The notes under the pieces are model-generated. The model worked only from the letters and a program-made list of their open reading frames with translations. It searched no databases and was not told the origin of the DNA. This document shows, piece after piece, positions 22,252-34,226 of a stretch of 64,000 bases of DNA. Position numbers and translations under genes: made by a program. The stretch covers positions 123,820,727 to 123,884,726 of the forward strand of contig OU015498.1 in NCBI GenBank assembly GCA_907164885.2, written 5' to 3'. The stretch comes from Dolomedes plantarius (lineage: Eukaryota > Arthropoda > Arachnida > Araneae > Dolomedidae). Each line of letters opens with the position of its first letter. The first letter of the stretch is position 1.

Positions 22252-22781
22252 TTAGTTATTGTAATTTTACAGCTTCTTCTGAGTTTGATCCCGAAAAAGG
22301 GTCCAAAACCCAATCGGGTATGTTCAGTTTAAGAATGTGTTCAAACCGTTGGTTAAATTCAGAATGGAGAGCCTCCAAATGCTGACAATAGAAAAGCATG
22401 TCTTCATCATGTTTTTCTACTGTTAATAAATGTTAAAATTGGCTGAATTCCCCTCTTCATATTTATTTATTTATTGTACAGAAATTTTGCCACAAACGCG
22501 GAAATCACAGTTTTTGATTTCATTAAATTCAGCTAATCGCCTTGGACTTTTTGATTTGCATCATTGAAACTATTAAACAAGGGTGTCGAATAGGCTATGT
22601 CCCTTTTGGAATCGATTAAGTTGATTGAAATTGTTGACGAAACTAAGAAGCTGTAGTTGGGGTAACAATCAAATTCATTTGTGAAAATCTTCGCTCGCAT
22701 TCACTTGCAGATACTGGAATACTTGACATTATAACTTTTAAAAGTAATAGCTATTCTGACACAATATTTTTCTCATAAATA
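22252..22781 (-). pseudogene. hAT coding remnant between the Tc1 insertions
   Basis: The minus strand near 22650-22720 encodes SIPVSASECERRFSQMN, the hAT C-terminal motif of the ECERxFSxMN type. This differs from the C-terminus at 20649-20990, so two hAT copies may be merged here. Confidence 0.55.
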
Positions 22782-24227
22782 CACTGCTGGCCATTAAAAT
22801 TGCAACACCATGAAAGAGGGATGATACAAACGTCAAATTCGCCTGAAAGGAAGATGCTGGGATATGCAAATGATTAGCATTTAAGTGCAATCAAACGACG
22901 CAAGAGGGAGAAACGGTGTCTTAAAGTCGACTCCTTCCGTCAAACGGTGTCTTAAAGTGGAGAAACGACATCTCAAACTCTGTATATAAGGAAAGTTACG
23001 CAGCGGGTTTCTCATTCGGAAACTGTATTTGAATGTTGATTATATATGAGAAGATCGTGTTATGCCTCGTATAAGAAGGGAAAAGGCTACCAGCACGTGT
23101 CGGAATTCGATAGCGGCAGGATCGTGGCCTATCGAGAGTGCGGTTTATCATTCCGCGATATTGCTACTCGCATTGGTCGGAATAAAACGACTGTCATGCG
23201 AATATGGAATCGATGGGTTCAGGAGGGTCATACTGAACGCCATGCAGGATCTCAGCGGCCTCCCACAACTAACGCCCGAGAGGACACACATGTTGTCAGG
23301 GCGGTCTTTCAGGATCGTACAGCCACATCACGGACCTTAAGTCAGGAATTGGGTTTGTTTGCAGCACGACAAGTATCCACACGGACAGTGCGACGACATC
23401 TGGAGCAGCGCGGACTGTCTGAAGGACGACCATTATTACGGCTTCCCTTGACACTGCAGCATAGAGACGCGCGGCGACAGTGGTGCGCCTAACGACAAAA
23501 CTGGATACAGGAGTGCCACCGCATCGTCTTTTCAGTCGAGTCCCGGTCCTGCGTGCAGCATCATGATGGACGTATCCGTGTCTGGAAGCACCTAGGAGAA
23601 CCCACGTGGCCTGCTTGCATTCGATATCGTCATACGGGCCCTGCACCTGGTATGGGCAACCATTGGGTACACGACAGGAACACCTCTTGTTCATGTTGTC
23701 GGTAATCTGAACAGCCAGCGTAACATCTCTCAGATCTTAAGGCTGGTGGTTGGGCTATATATTCGAGGCCTCTGAGACTTCATCTTTCAACAAAGTAGCG
23801 CAAGACCGCATGTTGCCCGTCGTGTACTGACTTACCTCGACACAGAGGGTGTTCGACTGTTGCCCTGTCCAGCACGTTCTGCAGATCTCTCACCCGTTGA
23901 AAACATTTGGTCATGGGTTGATGAGAGACTGAGCAGCCACTATTCTCCAGTCACTACGATTGATGAAGTGTGGCATAGACTTGAAGTAGCATGGAATGAC
24001 TTGCTGTATTTGTCATCCAAGCCCAGTTCGACTCGAGGCCTATCCGGGTTAGAGCCGTTTTAGCTGCCTGAGATAGCAGCTGTGTGTGCTAATTTCGGAC
24101 CCTGTTTACCCCCAAATTGCCTATAAATTTAATCATGTTTTCTTCCTACTATGCTGTATACATAGAATAAGAAAAATTTTGTTATTTGCTTTCCTTCCTG
24201 GTGTTGCAATTTTAATGGCCAGCAGTG
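22782..24227 (+). mobile_element. Second Tc1-like transposon in the hAT element
   Basis: The inverted ends CACTGCTGGCCATTAAAATT and its complement ending GGCCAGCAGTG are flanked by TA (22780-22781, 24228-24229). A decayed transposase lies on the plus strand. This is a different Tc1 family from the copy at 21000. Confidence 0.92.
23062..24063 (+). pseudogene. Tc1 transposase (DD34E), decayed
   Basis: It starts MPRIRRE at 23062 and shifts frame within a few codons. It then reads YQHVSEFDSGRIVAYREC and a helix-turn-helix region to about 23490. The first catalytic region reads FSVESR instead of the usual T/S-DES, so the first Asp is lost. The third motif ARSADLSPVENIWS is seen near 23872-23915. 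Stops and frameshifts interrupt the middle. Confidence 0.85.
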
Positions 24228-24244
24228 TAATCTCAAAATCAATG

Positions 24245-24772
24245 TATGATTTCTCTCTCATTCAATTTAAATTTAGTAGACAGTTATCGCATTTCGTTCT
24301 CTCCAAATGTTAATTGCGATGCAATATCATCAGGCCATAATTTCATATCAAGTATTTTAGCCGCTCGTAGTAATTCAAGAGTTTCAATATCTAGCAATCT
24401 ATTTTCCCATGAATTTTTAAAAGTTTCATAAAATTCTTCTTTGTTGGCGGGAGAGTCATTTTTACAACTTCTTTCATAAAGTTCAACTCCATGAAAACCT
24501 CAAATTTTGGCCGCTCTGATACAATATCTGTAGTATGATCCAGGAGTCTTTTGTCTTTCTTCAAAAACCTGTACTACAGTTTTTAATTTTTCATTCGCCT
24601 TATACAAGTCAAGATCAAAGTCTTGTAAATCTAAGCTAAATTCACTCATTTCTTGAAGCACATCACGTATTAGTCCTGTATTAGTGTCACGTATTAGTGT
24701 TATTGTAGTTTCTTTTCTAACCCTTCTATATACATCTTTCTTTAGCATCTCTCTTGAACTCAGTGTTCGCAT
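24245..24772 (-). pseudogene. hAT transposase middle region remnant
   Basis: Minus-strand frames encode VLQEMSEFSLDLQDFDLDLYK and then LLRAAKILDMKLWPDD, with family-like composition. The Tc1 element at 24227 interrupts the coding sequence. This probably belongs to the ECERRFSQMN-type hAT. Confidence 0.55.
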
Positions 24773-24899
24773 ATTGTAAATGTTTTACCAAACAATCATA
24801 GTTATTCCAAACTGCAGAAACTGTTCGAAAACGCGATTTCAACCCATCGCGTGCTTAAAATACGACTAGTTCTAGTTCAATCCAGCTGACTCGCACACT

Positions 24900-26009
24900 C
24901 TTTTAGTTATCTAGCATTTTTCCCAGATACTTTGTACAATATAAACTTATCAATAAATGATTTTAATCTATCAGTACCGGAAGCAGATTTTTTGTTGTTT
25001 CCAATCCCTTTGGTGTAGGAAAGCCTACACCAAGTCCAACGACCTAGGTCCTCAAATCCTAGGTCCTTGGCGAAGGGTAGTAAGCAGCTTTGTGACATGG
25101 AACTCGACTTTTATAATTATTTTGATTATTATACTGTTTTAACTCTAAAAAATATTATTTTCTGATTTCATAATTTCGAAACAACATTAATTCGGTTCCA
25201 TGCACATTTATAAGTGTATTTATTTTATTTTGTAAATCTTAAAATGTCTATGCGCTGAAAATCATTCCTGTGGTTTTTCGTACCAGTTTTCCTGGAAGAA
25301 GGGAATGTGCTTCCCGTAGGCAATTAAATGTGACCTGTAACAGTACCGATAGTACACAAGGTCATTTGTACAAGAAGGGAGAATTACTTGCCACCCTCTC
25401 GATCATTAAGGGGACATAGTTTCTCCATAGCAACGTCCCAGCAACCATCTTTTAACCAATGATAGCTGAAAGGTGTTAATTGTTCTAGAACATTTTCTGA
25501 CCTCTGCGTTTTTCGGTGCTGGAAATTTTTAACGGTTTTTTGGGAGTTGAAGGGCACGACTGTTATATACCTCTAGGTTGTCCGCTCTTCAGCCCCAGTC
25601 GCCATTTTTTGTATGCTGAGATTTCTGGTCTGCTTTTGGACCGAGTTTAGTACAACAATGAGTAATAATCATCAGAATAAGGGTGGTGGTAAGTAATAAT
25701 AATTTGTAACATATTTAATCAGGCGAGAGCACAGAATAATTAATATATGTAACTAGGTTTTATTATGTGTTCGAATACTTTCTTAATGTATGTAGATAAT
25801 TATTATGATGTTTTCTGGGCAAATTGTAACTAACGATAAAATTAATTTTAAATAATAAGAAGAGAAATTAAATGCTAATATTATTTATTTAAATCGAGTT
25901 TGTTTTTCTAATTATCTCAGACATGTGTCAGAATTTTTTTTTCTCCAATTAACAATTTTTAAAAATATGCCACTATACGATCATCTATTTTATTACGTTA
26001 TAATTCCAC
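24900..26009. other. Interior of the hAT element, no clear gene
   Basis: It contains CCTAGGTCCT direct repeats near 25041-25073. A plus-strand exon-like piece lies at about 25659-25689 (an ATG, 10 codons, then GGTAAGTAA). No transposase domain is recognised. Confidence 0.35.
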
Positions 26010-26301
26010 ACAATAAGCTCCACTTTAAAGCGAGGTACCACTAGGGCTGAAGTCTGACTTGACGGCGAAGAACATCGGTCCCGTAATTTTGAACCGAGTC
26101 AAGTGAGGAGACCGGAACTCTTGATCCCGCACCTCAAGAGGTAAATTTGAGAACTTGGAGGACATTGTAGCCACGACCTATTTTACGTGCCCCCGCCACC
26201 AGTAGTGAACACGGCGGTGGATTTGCAGCGACGAGCATCGAACCAGGGACGCTCAGATCACTGGCCTGATGCTCTTGCCAACTGGGCCACCACGCCCCCG
26301 G
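26010..26301 (-). mobile_element. tRNA-derived SINE
   Basis: On the minus strand the head reads TGGCCCAGTTGG (A box, 26277-26288) and GGTTCGATGCT (B box, 26234-26244), about 33 bp apart as in tRNA genes. An unrelated body follows leftwards to about 26010. The left boundary is uncertain. Confidence 0.65.
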
Positions 26302-27468
26302 AAACAGATTTAACAGTATTATTAACTGATAGTTCGAGACTGTGATTAGCGCAGTGCCAAACTATCATAGATGAAAATCGATCTCTCATTCATTCCTCCC
26401 TCGGTTATTCCTTCTTACCCATTAGAACTGCTGCACCGTTACATGCAATACTTACTAAATTATCATATTAGAAATTTTACGGCATTCCTTGTGTCTCAAT
26501 AGATTCAAAAAGGGAATTATAAATACCTTTTGCAGTTACACTTTCAAGTTCAACTAAATCTAGATACAAGTTTACTGTAATTTACCAAGATTTGATTTCT
26601 CAACAAGCAGTCACTTCGGGGGTAGAAAGTAACGATAGTGAGGGTCAACGGGATTTCAACTCCATCGACTGGCCAATGGTTAGGATTGTCGCCAATCATA
26701 CCTTACTCTTCGCCAAATATCAACACTTGCCCCAGGGAAATGCTGTCAGTGATAGAACATGCGACTATCTGTCGAGTATTGATGTTTAATACAACAGCAT
26801 GGAGAGAATGGAAGTACAAATGGTGCAAAATACAGAATGAGCGGTACTTCCCATGATGCTCAGTAGACCAAAAATGGATAATTAAATCACTGGATACGTA
26901 ACAAGTATCATAATACATGATTGTTTCCCGTCTATGTCTTTCCCATACATTCTGTGTCCAGTTTTTACGGAATGTTTTAGCATTGTCTCTTCCTCTTTCT
27001 TTATGCTATCACCGCCGCCCTATTTTCGTTCACCGCCCCCCAATAATCACCCGAGGCTACTAGCGCCCCCCCTGGATCGTTCCACCGCCCCCCGGGGGGC
27101 GGTATCGCCCACTTTGGGAGACCCTGATATATGCCATAACTGTATAATACATAACATATTGAAAGACAGAAAAAAAAATCCACCAGTATTCACCCTCTTT
27201 TTTTTTGTATGTGGGGGTAGTATAACTATAACAGGACTTGTACCATGGATTTTGAAATCTTAAGATAGCATAAAGCAAGAGAGAGAGAAATCTGACATCA
27301 TATCAAACTGATACTGTTTAAATTGAGTCTGCAAGGATTGACAAGTTTCATGTGCTTATTAATTAAAGATATTGAAACTATTCTCAACCTAATATTTTTA
27401 CTCATTATAAGCTTTATCCAAATAGTATATTTTTTATTAAAAAGCATAACTTTAAACATTATACTCGG

Positions 27469-27688
27469 CAGGGGCGGCTCCAGTCCAGAGTTGTTTTTTT
27501 TTGGGGGGGGGGGCAACGTCGGCTCTTAGGGTTATATATATATGAAATAAACATCGTCTCATTTTAAATTTAAACTCATTTAGTATTAGGTCTACGATTA
27601 TATGGAAAAAAAATACGCTGGGCCTTTTTTTTTTTTTGGGGGGGGGGGGGCAGTTACCCCTATTGCCCTCTCCTTGGAGCCGCCAATG
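27469..27688 (+). mobile_element. hAT MITE
   Basis: It starts CAGGGGCGGCTCCAG and ends TGGAGCCGCCAATG. The flanks ATACTCGG (27461-27468) and ATACTCAG (27689-27696) form an 8-bp duplication with one mismatch. Copy B has the uninterrupted site at about 53767-53782. Confidence 0.82.
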
Positions 27689-27882
27689 ATACTCAGTGAT
27701 AAACCGTACGCCTCACAGTAATCATGTAACTTGCTTAATTTCAGTAAAACAAAATTTTTTACAATGTTAACAATGTTTTTAAAAACAAATTTATAGTTAA
27801 AACTCATGTGCATTGAGTATTTTATATCCAAACAATATAATAAAATAACTCTTATAACTAAAAACATTTATCAGAAAAATAA

Positions 27883-29449
27883 GGGTCTACCCCACGCTAT
27901 TTTGATATAAAAGTTTTATTATGATTTATAATGGTCCAGCACTATTTATTAAGGGTTTTTTTTATTTTCACGGTACCATTTACTTTCATTAAGTGGGTAA
28001 CATTTAACATTGCTAACACCATGGAATGAGTTTAGAAGGTTAAAGGCCTGATCGTATATATTTGGTTTTTCGTTTCTCTAGCTCATTCCTATTAAAGTGG
28101 CTCCCCTCTTTACCTTGTTTGTTGGCTCCCCCCCATAAAGACAAACACACAGAAATAAACTTAAATGCAGTTTCAGAGGCAAGTACAAATTTATTTAATA
28201 GCCATTAGGCCAACTAACTTGATTTACACAACTTATGAATATGACTCCATATACCAACACCTTTTCCCCCTCTCTAGGGATTTTACAAAAACACTCAAAG
28301 GGGGGGGGGGGGTATAATTGACATCAATCTGGCTAACACACTAGCCTTTCCTTAATTTCACATTACAATTTCCCCTTTTTGAAACTGTTACATCCTCATA
28401 TATATATAAATATAAGTAAATACAAGTTAAATCATATCAGTACACTACATATTAAAAAAACACTAAAAAAAAATAGAAAGGTGGCTGATGGATTTCGTCC
28501 CTAACCTTAGAGGAAGCTAAAGTGCTTAGCTTAGTCAGCGTTATCATTATATGAGCTCAAAAAAAATATTTTTTAGGAAAAATCAACTAATAAAATTAAA
28601 GAAATAAAATAAAAATTACGAACCCCCCGGTTTAGCTGAAAGAGATTTAAGAGAAAGAGAAATTCAAGGATGAGAAATAAAAGAAGGAAGAAGTTTGGCC
28701 GGCCAGCCTACGAAAAATTAGAAGCCCCAGCCGGGCACTTCCTTCAGGTCCATTCGCTCTTTTGAGATGGTCATCTTCGATCCCGGGCACCGGAACAGCT
28801 GGTAGGTAAGGAGGGGTGTTTTCCCCACGGGCATCGGCGAAGCGAATGTTTTTTCTCTCTCCCTCATCTCTCAGGAAAACTTTGACGCATGCGCGCAGGC
28901 AGGAGAGAGGCAAGATAAGGTTCCACTTGGTGCCTTGTACTGAGGGTCCGAGAAAGCACTCTGGAAACCAAAATTTGGATTTTTAGCGCTGATGTTAGAT
29001 GAATAATTTTCTTCCTTTTCAATTTTCCTTCTGAGTCCACAGATTATTTTCCCACAAGACTCCTCTTCGTGCGCCGCGTACTGATAACGTGCGAAGCGAC
29101 GACTGACCGGACACTGTATCATTGCGCGGGAACCCCTTCTTACGGGCTCAAGACTGGAAAACTCGTTAAAATTCCTTTTGCTTGTGAAATCAATGCCTCA
29201 TCCCGCACAGCCAGGGAATCGGTGCACAGGATGGTATAACGAAATGGCGAGAACTTAGATATAGAATTACATACAGACTTAAGTAGAAGATAGCATAGGA
29301 GTTTAAAGAATATTCAGCTTTTAAGACCAGACAAGAAATTATTATTATAATTTTTTTTAACTAGCTAGCTTGTATTAACCACCTTAAATCCACCAACCAA
29401 ACTCAGCCACCTTATTAAATTTTAAATGCACATACCTTTAAATTATACG

Positions 29450-29494
<45 letters not shown>

Positions 29495-31354
29495 TTTCTA
29501 ACTACTAATACTCTTTTTTTTTCATTTCTGTTTAGACTTACATATCAATTACTCATAGCAATTTTTACTGAATTATAAACAAGCACTTACATGGAGATTA
29601 TTTAATAACCACCTTGGGATAATTAATTATAACCACATAATTAATTATAACAGTTTATTAACTTGGTGAAAATATAGTCTAAGACTTTAAGGAAGTCCAA
29701 GTTCGGTGTATGTTCTTGTTATCAGTTTACTGAAAGTGTAGATTTTTCTAAATTTGCCTCCGGTACCTCCACGTGGTGGGCCCTGGGGGGTCTACTTCTG
29801 GAGGAGTGGATCGGGACCGCTAACGCCGGGGGAGCGTGGGGGTTAGGTGATGACAACGCCCATAATTGAAAGTAAAGAAGAAAATGTGGAGGAACTTCGT
29901 ATACTAACAGAGGAGTTAGTTAGACTTAAGCATATTCGTATAAATAATACCATAAGTACCTCAAAACTAACGGCTGAGGTTAAAAGACAACTAAACGAGG
30001 ACATATTGGAATTTGTCAATTCCATCTGCGAACAGCAAAAAATTATCCAGTTTTATAAGGGACAATTGAGCATTTGCAGGAAACCGCAAGAGGGTAAGAC
30101 CTACACTGATCATTGATGAAGAAACCTTCGGAAAGGAAAAGAGCTATTGAGAAGGTTATGTTAAACATCAGCGAAATAGAAGTTATTTCAAACAAGGAAC
30201 AGAGCCCAGATATAACAAAGAAGGCTATACGAAACAGGATTGATCCTGGAAAATTGGGAATTGCAATTGAAAGGTGCTTATAGTAACGGGGACAGGAGAT
30301 TCTTGATGTCCTAATTGAGGAATTTCGAAAAGTTGATGAGCTTCATCAATCGTATGAGTTGCGGCTCCCAAGAAAAAGAACCCACGCATTATTATTTATG
30401 ATGTTACCGATTCCTATAGAACGGAAGAACTGATTAATAATATGATGAAAGAGAATGAGGAGCTAGAAGCTGCCACTTTGGAAGTGGTGACAATCTTTAA
30501 AACTAAAAAAGGTGTGAACTGGATATTTAGTTTGGAAGGTGCTACCTTAAATCGCATGGAGAAGCTCAAGAAAGTCAAGATTGGATGGAAACGATACAGT
30601 TGGAGAGAATGTATAAAACCAGTGCTATGCTTTAAATGCTGGCAATTTGGACATGTGGCAAGGCATTGTAGGAATGCCAAAAAATGTAAGAATTGTGCTG
30701 AAGGTGCACACGAACCGGAGTCATGTAAAGGTAACATGATTTGTATCAACTGTAAGAGTTATGAAAGGAAAACGGGGATCAAGCAAGACCTTGCTCATTT
30801 AACTTCGAACAGAAATTGTGGACTATATCGAGCTGAAATCATCAGGATAATAGAGAGGACAGATTACGTTCCCAAGGGCACGTTCAGTTAATTTGTTTGC
30901 GTTATTAGTTGTCTTTTCTTACTTTTGCTTGTCTTCTGTTGCTTGCACGAGTTATGCAGACCAAGTTTAGATAATATTTTATATAATTGTTATATTCTAT
31001 TGTTTGCTGCACGAGTGGTGCAGCTTTTGCAAACTCGAATATTAATAAAGCAGCCTCCCTGGTGGGGGTTGGGTGATGTATATGGCAGTATGGTGGTTGC
31101 TGCAAATCGGGTTATAGACTTGAAGTTGAATTTATGTTTAAGTGGCTCTTGGATGGCCCGATTCGGAGTCCGGGAGCGGATGGTGTCATGTAGCGTTGAC
31201 TATGACTATAGAGTAGCGGTGAGCCGCTGACGCGGTGGTCGGGGCTGGACCTGAGAAGACGAAGTCGATCGGGTTGCCGTCGTGGCGACCAGCATCAATA
31301 GGCAATCTATTGCCGCATAAGCAAGTAGCTGAGGCCGGTGTACTCTTTTGAACC
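27883..31354 (+). mobile_element. Non-LTR (R1/I-like) insertion with ORF1 only
   Basis: A 3472-bp insert sits between perfect 15-bp duplications TTATCAGAAAAATAA (27868-27882, 31355-31369); copy B shows the empty site near 53938-53960. Long, variable duplications indicate target-primed reverse transcription. The insert has about 1.9 kb of non-coding 5' sequence, an ORF1-like gag frame with CCHC knuckles, and about 460 bp after it. No endonuclease or reverse transcriptase is seen. Confidence 0.8.
29850..30891 (+). pseudogene. LINE ORF1 (gag-like, CCHC knuckles)
   Basis: ATG 29850 follows a GC-rich leader. The N-terminal part is coiled-coil-like (about 85 codons). After frame breaks the sequence reads NPRIIIYDV and then a 149-codon open stretch with CCHC knuckles: C-F-K-C-x4-H-x4-C, then C-x2-C-x4-H-x4-C, and a further C-x2-C. 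The order (coiled coil, RRM-like region with xPRIIIYDV, knuckles) fits ORF1 of the I/R1/Jockey clades. At least two frameshifts and stops interrupt it. Confidence 0.78.
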
Positions 31355-31731
31355 TTATCAGAAAAATAATTATAAAAATTGCTGCACTTCAGTAAGACTG
31401 AAGTAAGCATAAACTCACATTACACAGGGCAACAGTGGTTTCGGTGCTGGAGTATTTGGAGCTGATTTCATATGAATTTGATGCCCTGAATTTAAATATG
31501 GCGTTAGTTTTTGCTTAGGACCTCAAATTTCTAAGATATAACATTTTAGTGAAATATACGTTACACTATTTTAAGTTAAATCCATGGATCAAATTAAAAA
31601 ACTAAAGACGGAATTTTTTATTATTATGTATTTTTTAAATGTTAAAGGAACATAAAAAACATAGAGAATATTGCAGTAGTACTTATCTAATTACAAAGAG
31701 AAAGAAAGAGGAGAGTCATCGATGAAACCAG

Positions 31732-32760
31732 CTAGTCACTGAACACTTCGGAAACTTCTTTTCCGTGAGAATGTATTTTGGAACAGCCCCTTTTTAAACT
31801 CCAGCAGTAATATGCCATCATGTGCCTATCCCATCTTCCTTGGTATTGGTCCTCCATAGTTTTAATATCCTGGTAAAATCTTTCACCTTGTTCCTCACTG
31901 GTGTGTCCTACATTTTTAGGAAAATAGTCCAGGTGGCTGTGTAAATAGCACACCGTAATGCTCATGTTACACCCAAGGGATCTGAAACTGTTTAGCATCT
32001 CGTTTACCAGTTCAGCATAGTTTTCAGCTTTGCATCTGCTCAGAAAATTTCTGACAACTGCAACAAATGGCTGAGCGAAGTCCAGGCTTTTCGCTCAGCC
32101 TCATTCATGGAATTTACGAAGGTAGGATCCTTAATGAGTTGTCTTATTTGTGGGCCGTCAAATATTCCTGCTTTAATTTCTTCCATACTCAAGTTTCTTA
32201 GGCAAGTTACTTAGGCAATGTTTACTTTTATATGCAAAGCATAATCCGTTGTTATCAAGAGCCTTTACAAACTGCTTCATTAGGCCTAGCTTGATATGCA
32301 GTGGAGGAGAGATTTTCTTTCGACCAACTAAGGGGTCGTTAATGACATTCTTTTCACCAACGTCCATGTTTTCTCTCTTAGGCCACTCTTTTCTATCCCA
32401 GTGGTGTGTTTTGTCTCTGCTATCCCAGAGGCACTCGATGCAAGATATTTGATGTAGCCACTTTGCTGTCCAAGGAGAAAATTTACAATTTTTAAGCCCA
32501 CACGTCAACCATTGATGTTCATGATACTTTATCTTCTCCAAGACCAAAGCCACGGTGTCATATTCTTCTTTCATTTTCGTTGAGCAATTGCTATTGAACC
32601 ATATTTGTTCCCATTGTGTAGAAGGACACATTTCAAACTTCGCTTTGAGCTGTCAATAAATAGGCACCAATCATCTGGAAAATATTCAGGAAGACCCATG
32701 TTTTCCAGGAGTCCAGTTTCCCAGGAGGACAAATTACCCATACTTGAATGTATTGAATAG
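31732..32760 (-). pseudogene. Transposase remnant of the CACAGGG element
   Basis: Minus-strand pieces in order are DDWCLFIDSSKRSLKC, CIECLWDSRDKTHHW, PPLHIKLGLMKQFVKAL, then SHLDYFPKNVGHTSEEQGER and HMMAYYCWSLKRGC. This is a transposase-like protein that recurs in many arthropod genomes. The spaced D, H, E and C/H residues are consistent with an RNase H-fold transposase, but I cannot confirm the catalytic set. The N-terminal region before DDWCLF is missing, and frameshifts and stops separate the pieces. Confidence 0.65.
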
Positions 32761-32789
32761 AAAAAAACATTTATAGATAAATGAATGTA

Positions 32790-33224
32790 CAGTAAAACCT
32801 TGTTTATCAGGCTCTCGTTGATCCGGATTAGATTTGTAGGCATTTTTATTTAATGTTCACATTAGATAATTTTTAACTATGATAGCAAGAAAGTAACTAC
32901 AAGTATGCCAAATATTCGCTTTTTAGTTTGATTCAATGTAAAGTTCCTGCATAGATTGTACAATAAATTATGGTAATAAAATGCTTTTTGCTGAGTTTAA
33001 GAAAAATTCACTAGACTTACCAATTCTTTGTTAAGAAATGATGTGAAAATATTTTATTTTTTAATGTTTTGTAAACAATACTATGTAATTTTGTTACAAA
33101 ACAAAGTAAGTCTTCTTAGTTAGGGATTTTGTATTGTTTATCACCCATATTACCCGGATTATTCGGATTTTCGTTTGTTAGGATTGCTTATGGTCCCAGT
33201 TAGTCTATATAAAGGAGGTTACTA
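32790..33224 (+). mobile_element. Probable Tigger-type MITE inside the CACAGGG element
   Basis: It starts CAGTAAAACCTTGTTTAT after TA, with GATCCGGATTA near the left end. The right side reads ATTACCCGGATTATTCGGATT and ends near GGAGGTTACTA. The ends are imperfect inverted copies. It lies just before the surviving transposase coding part. Confidence 0.5.
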
Positions 33225-34226
33225 TATCTAAAAAAGTAGAGGTAATAGAGAAAAACTTATTTCATATTTAAATTCAGCGCCCCAAATATAGCTAAAATCA
33301 ATTCTAAAATCCTAGGCACACACAAAAAAAAATTTGTAACCCTGTGTTATCTAATCAGAAGTAACTAAAAAGCTGCTTCAAAGTATAAAATTCAATACAG
33401 CATAAAGCTGTAACTTTCTTTGGTTTAGTAATAGCCTGTCCTCTTCTTAAAGAACCTTCTAGTAAATTTTGAAATGCTGCTACTAAAATTGCTTTTCATT
33501 TTCACTTCACTAACATTTTTTAGATAGGTATTCATAATAGGCAGTTTGCCTTTTAATTTGCCTGAAACTAGCCTAATGACATTGTGACTAGGCTTTTTCA
33601 TTTTTGTTCCCCTCCCCCTTTTTGCTAAATAGAAAATCAATACATTAAAACCTGTACTTTTAGATCATAATGAACAGATCTGGCTTAGCAAAGGAAAGTT
33701 TTAAACTATTTAGATTGTTCTTGGCCAAATTTTTTCTTTTTTTTACTTGTTTTCAGTACAGGTAATTTATCATTCTGAAGTTATAACATTAATTTGCTTT
33801 GTCTTGAGGTGTCATTATTTTGAGGCATCTGTAATTCATAATAATGCTTCTCACCTTACAGTAAGGGAATTAATTTAATATTCGCCACCTACTGATGCAC
33901 ACTTTAAATCATCTTGTATTTTAATATTACTTTCCTAAATAAATTACCGTTGAATCATTTATAATGATAATTAAATCATAATAAATAGCATATAGTCATA
34001 ATCAGTCTAAATGAGATAAAGTTTGAACTACAGATAATTCAAATGATGCGCCTGACATTTATTAAAAAAAAGTACAAAATTTCACCGATAGGTGGCGTGT
34101 AACACAAATGATATTATATTGAAAATGTAAAAAATGATTTGTGTTACAGCGCATGCCTATCAGCATTATTCTTTGGATAAAAAGAAGTCGGATTCTGAAC
34201 GAGCATTAGTTACCTCTCTACACATC

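Larger units (their letters stand above)
20359..27126 (-). mobile_element. hAT transposon with nested Tc1 elements and SINE
   Basis: The left end is CAGGGGTTCCCAAACTT, and the right end ACTTTGGGAGACCCTG stops at 27126. ATATATGC flanks both sides (20351-20358 and 27127-27134), the 8-bp duplication typical of hAT. Copy B carries the empty site near 51280-51290. Transposase remnants lie on the minus strand. Two Tc1 elements (21000-22249, 22782-24227) and a SINE (about 26010-26301) inserted later. Confidence 0.9.
31423..33346 (-). mobile_element. DNA transposon with CACAGGG ends (possibly CMC/EnSpm-like)
   Basis: The left end CACAGGGCAAC and right end GTAACCCTGTG are flanked by TTA on both sides (31420-31422, 33347-33349). 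Copy B has the empty site near 53996-54002. A 3-bp duplication and CAC-starting ends suit CMC (CACTA/Chapaev) elements. The superfamily is uncertain; Harbinger also uses a TWA target. Confidence 0.7.
16279..34005 (+). repeat. Segmental duplication, copy A (contains EXD2)
   Basis: This block aligns in order and in direct orientation with 47032-55150. It starts near AAGTATTTTTAAAATTAAG and ends near ATAAATAGCATATAGTCATAAT. The non-transposon sequence is about 5.3 kb, and the rest is insertions missing from copy B (20359-27126, 27469-27688, 27883-31354, 31423-33346). The copies differ by roughly 5-10% outside the gene, plus indels. Confidence 0.92.

Noticed and set aside
28647..29122. GC-richer minus-strand frames in the LINE insertion
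   Set aside because: No recognised domain. They lie opposite the leader of the ORF1 element, so chance frames in a richer stretch are more likely.
29461..29492. Regular AT repeats here and at 36928, 37215 and 39868 as possible arrays
   Set aside because: Simple microsatellites without spacers; no CRISPR or satellite structure.
33425..33640. Minus-strand frame of 71 codons shared by both duplication copies
   Set aside because: Copy B (about 54070-54240) has indels that break the frame, so it is not under coding constraint.
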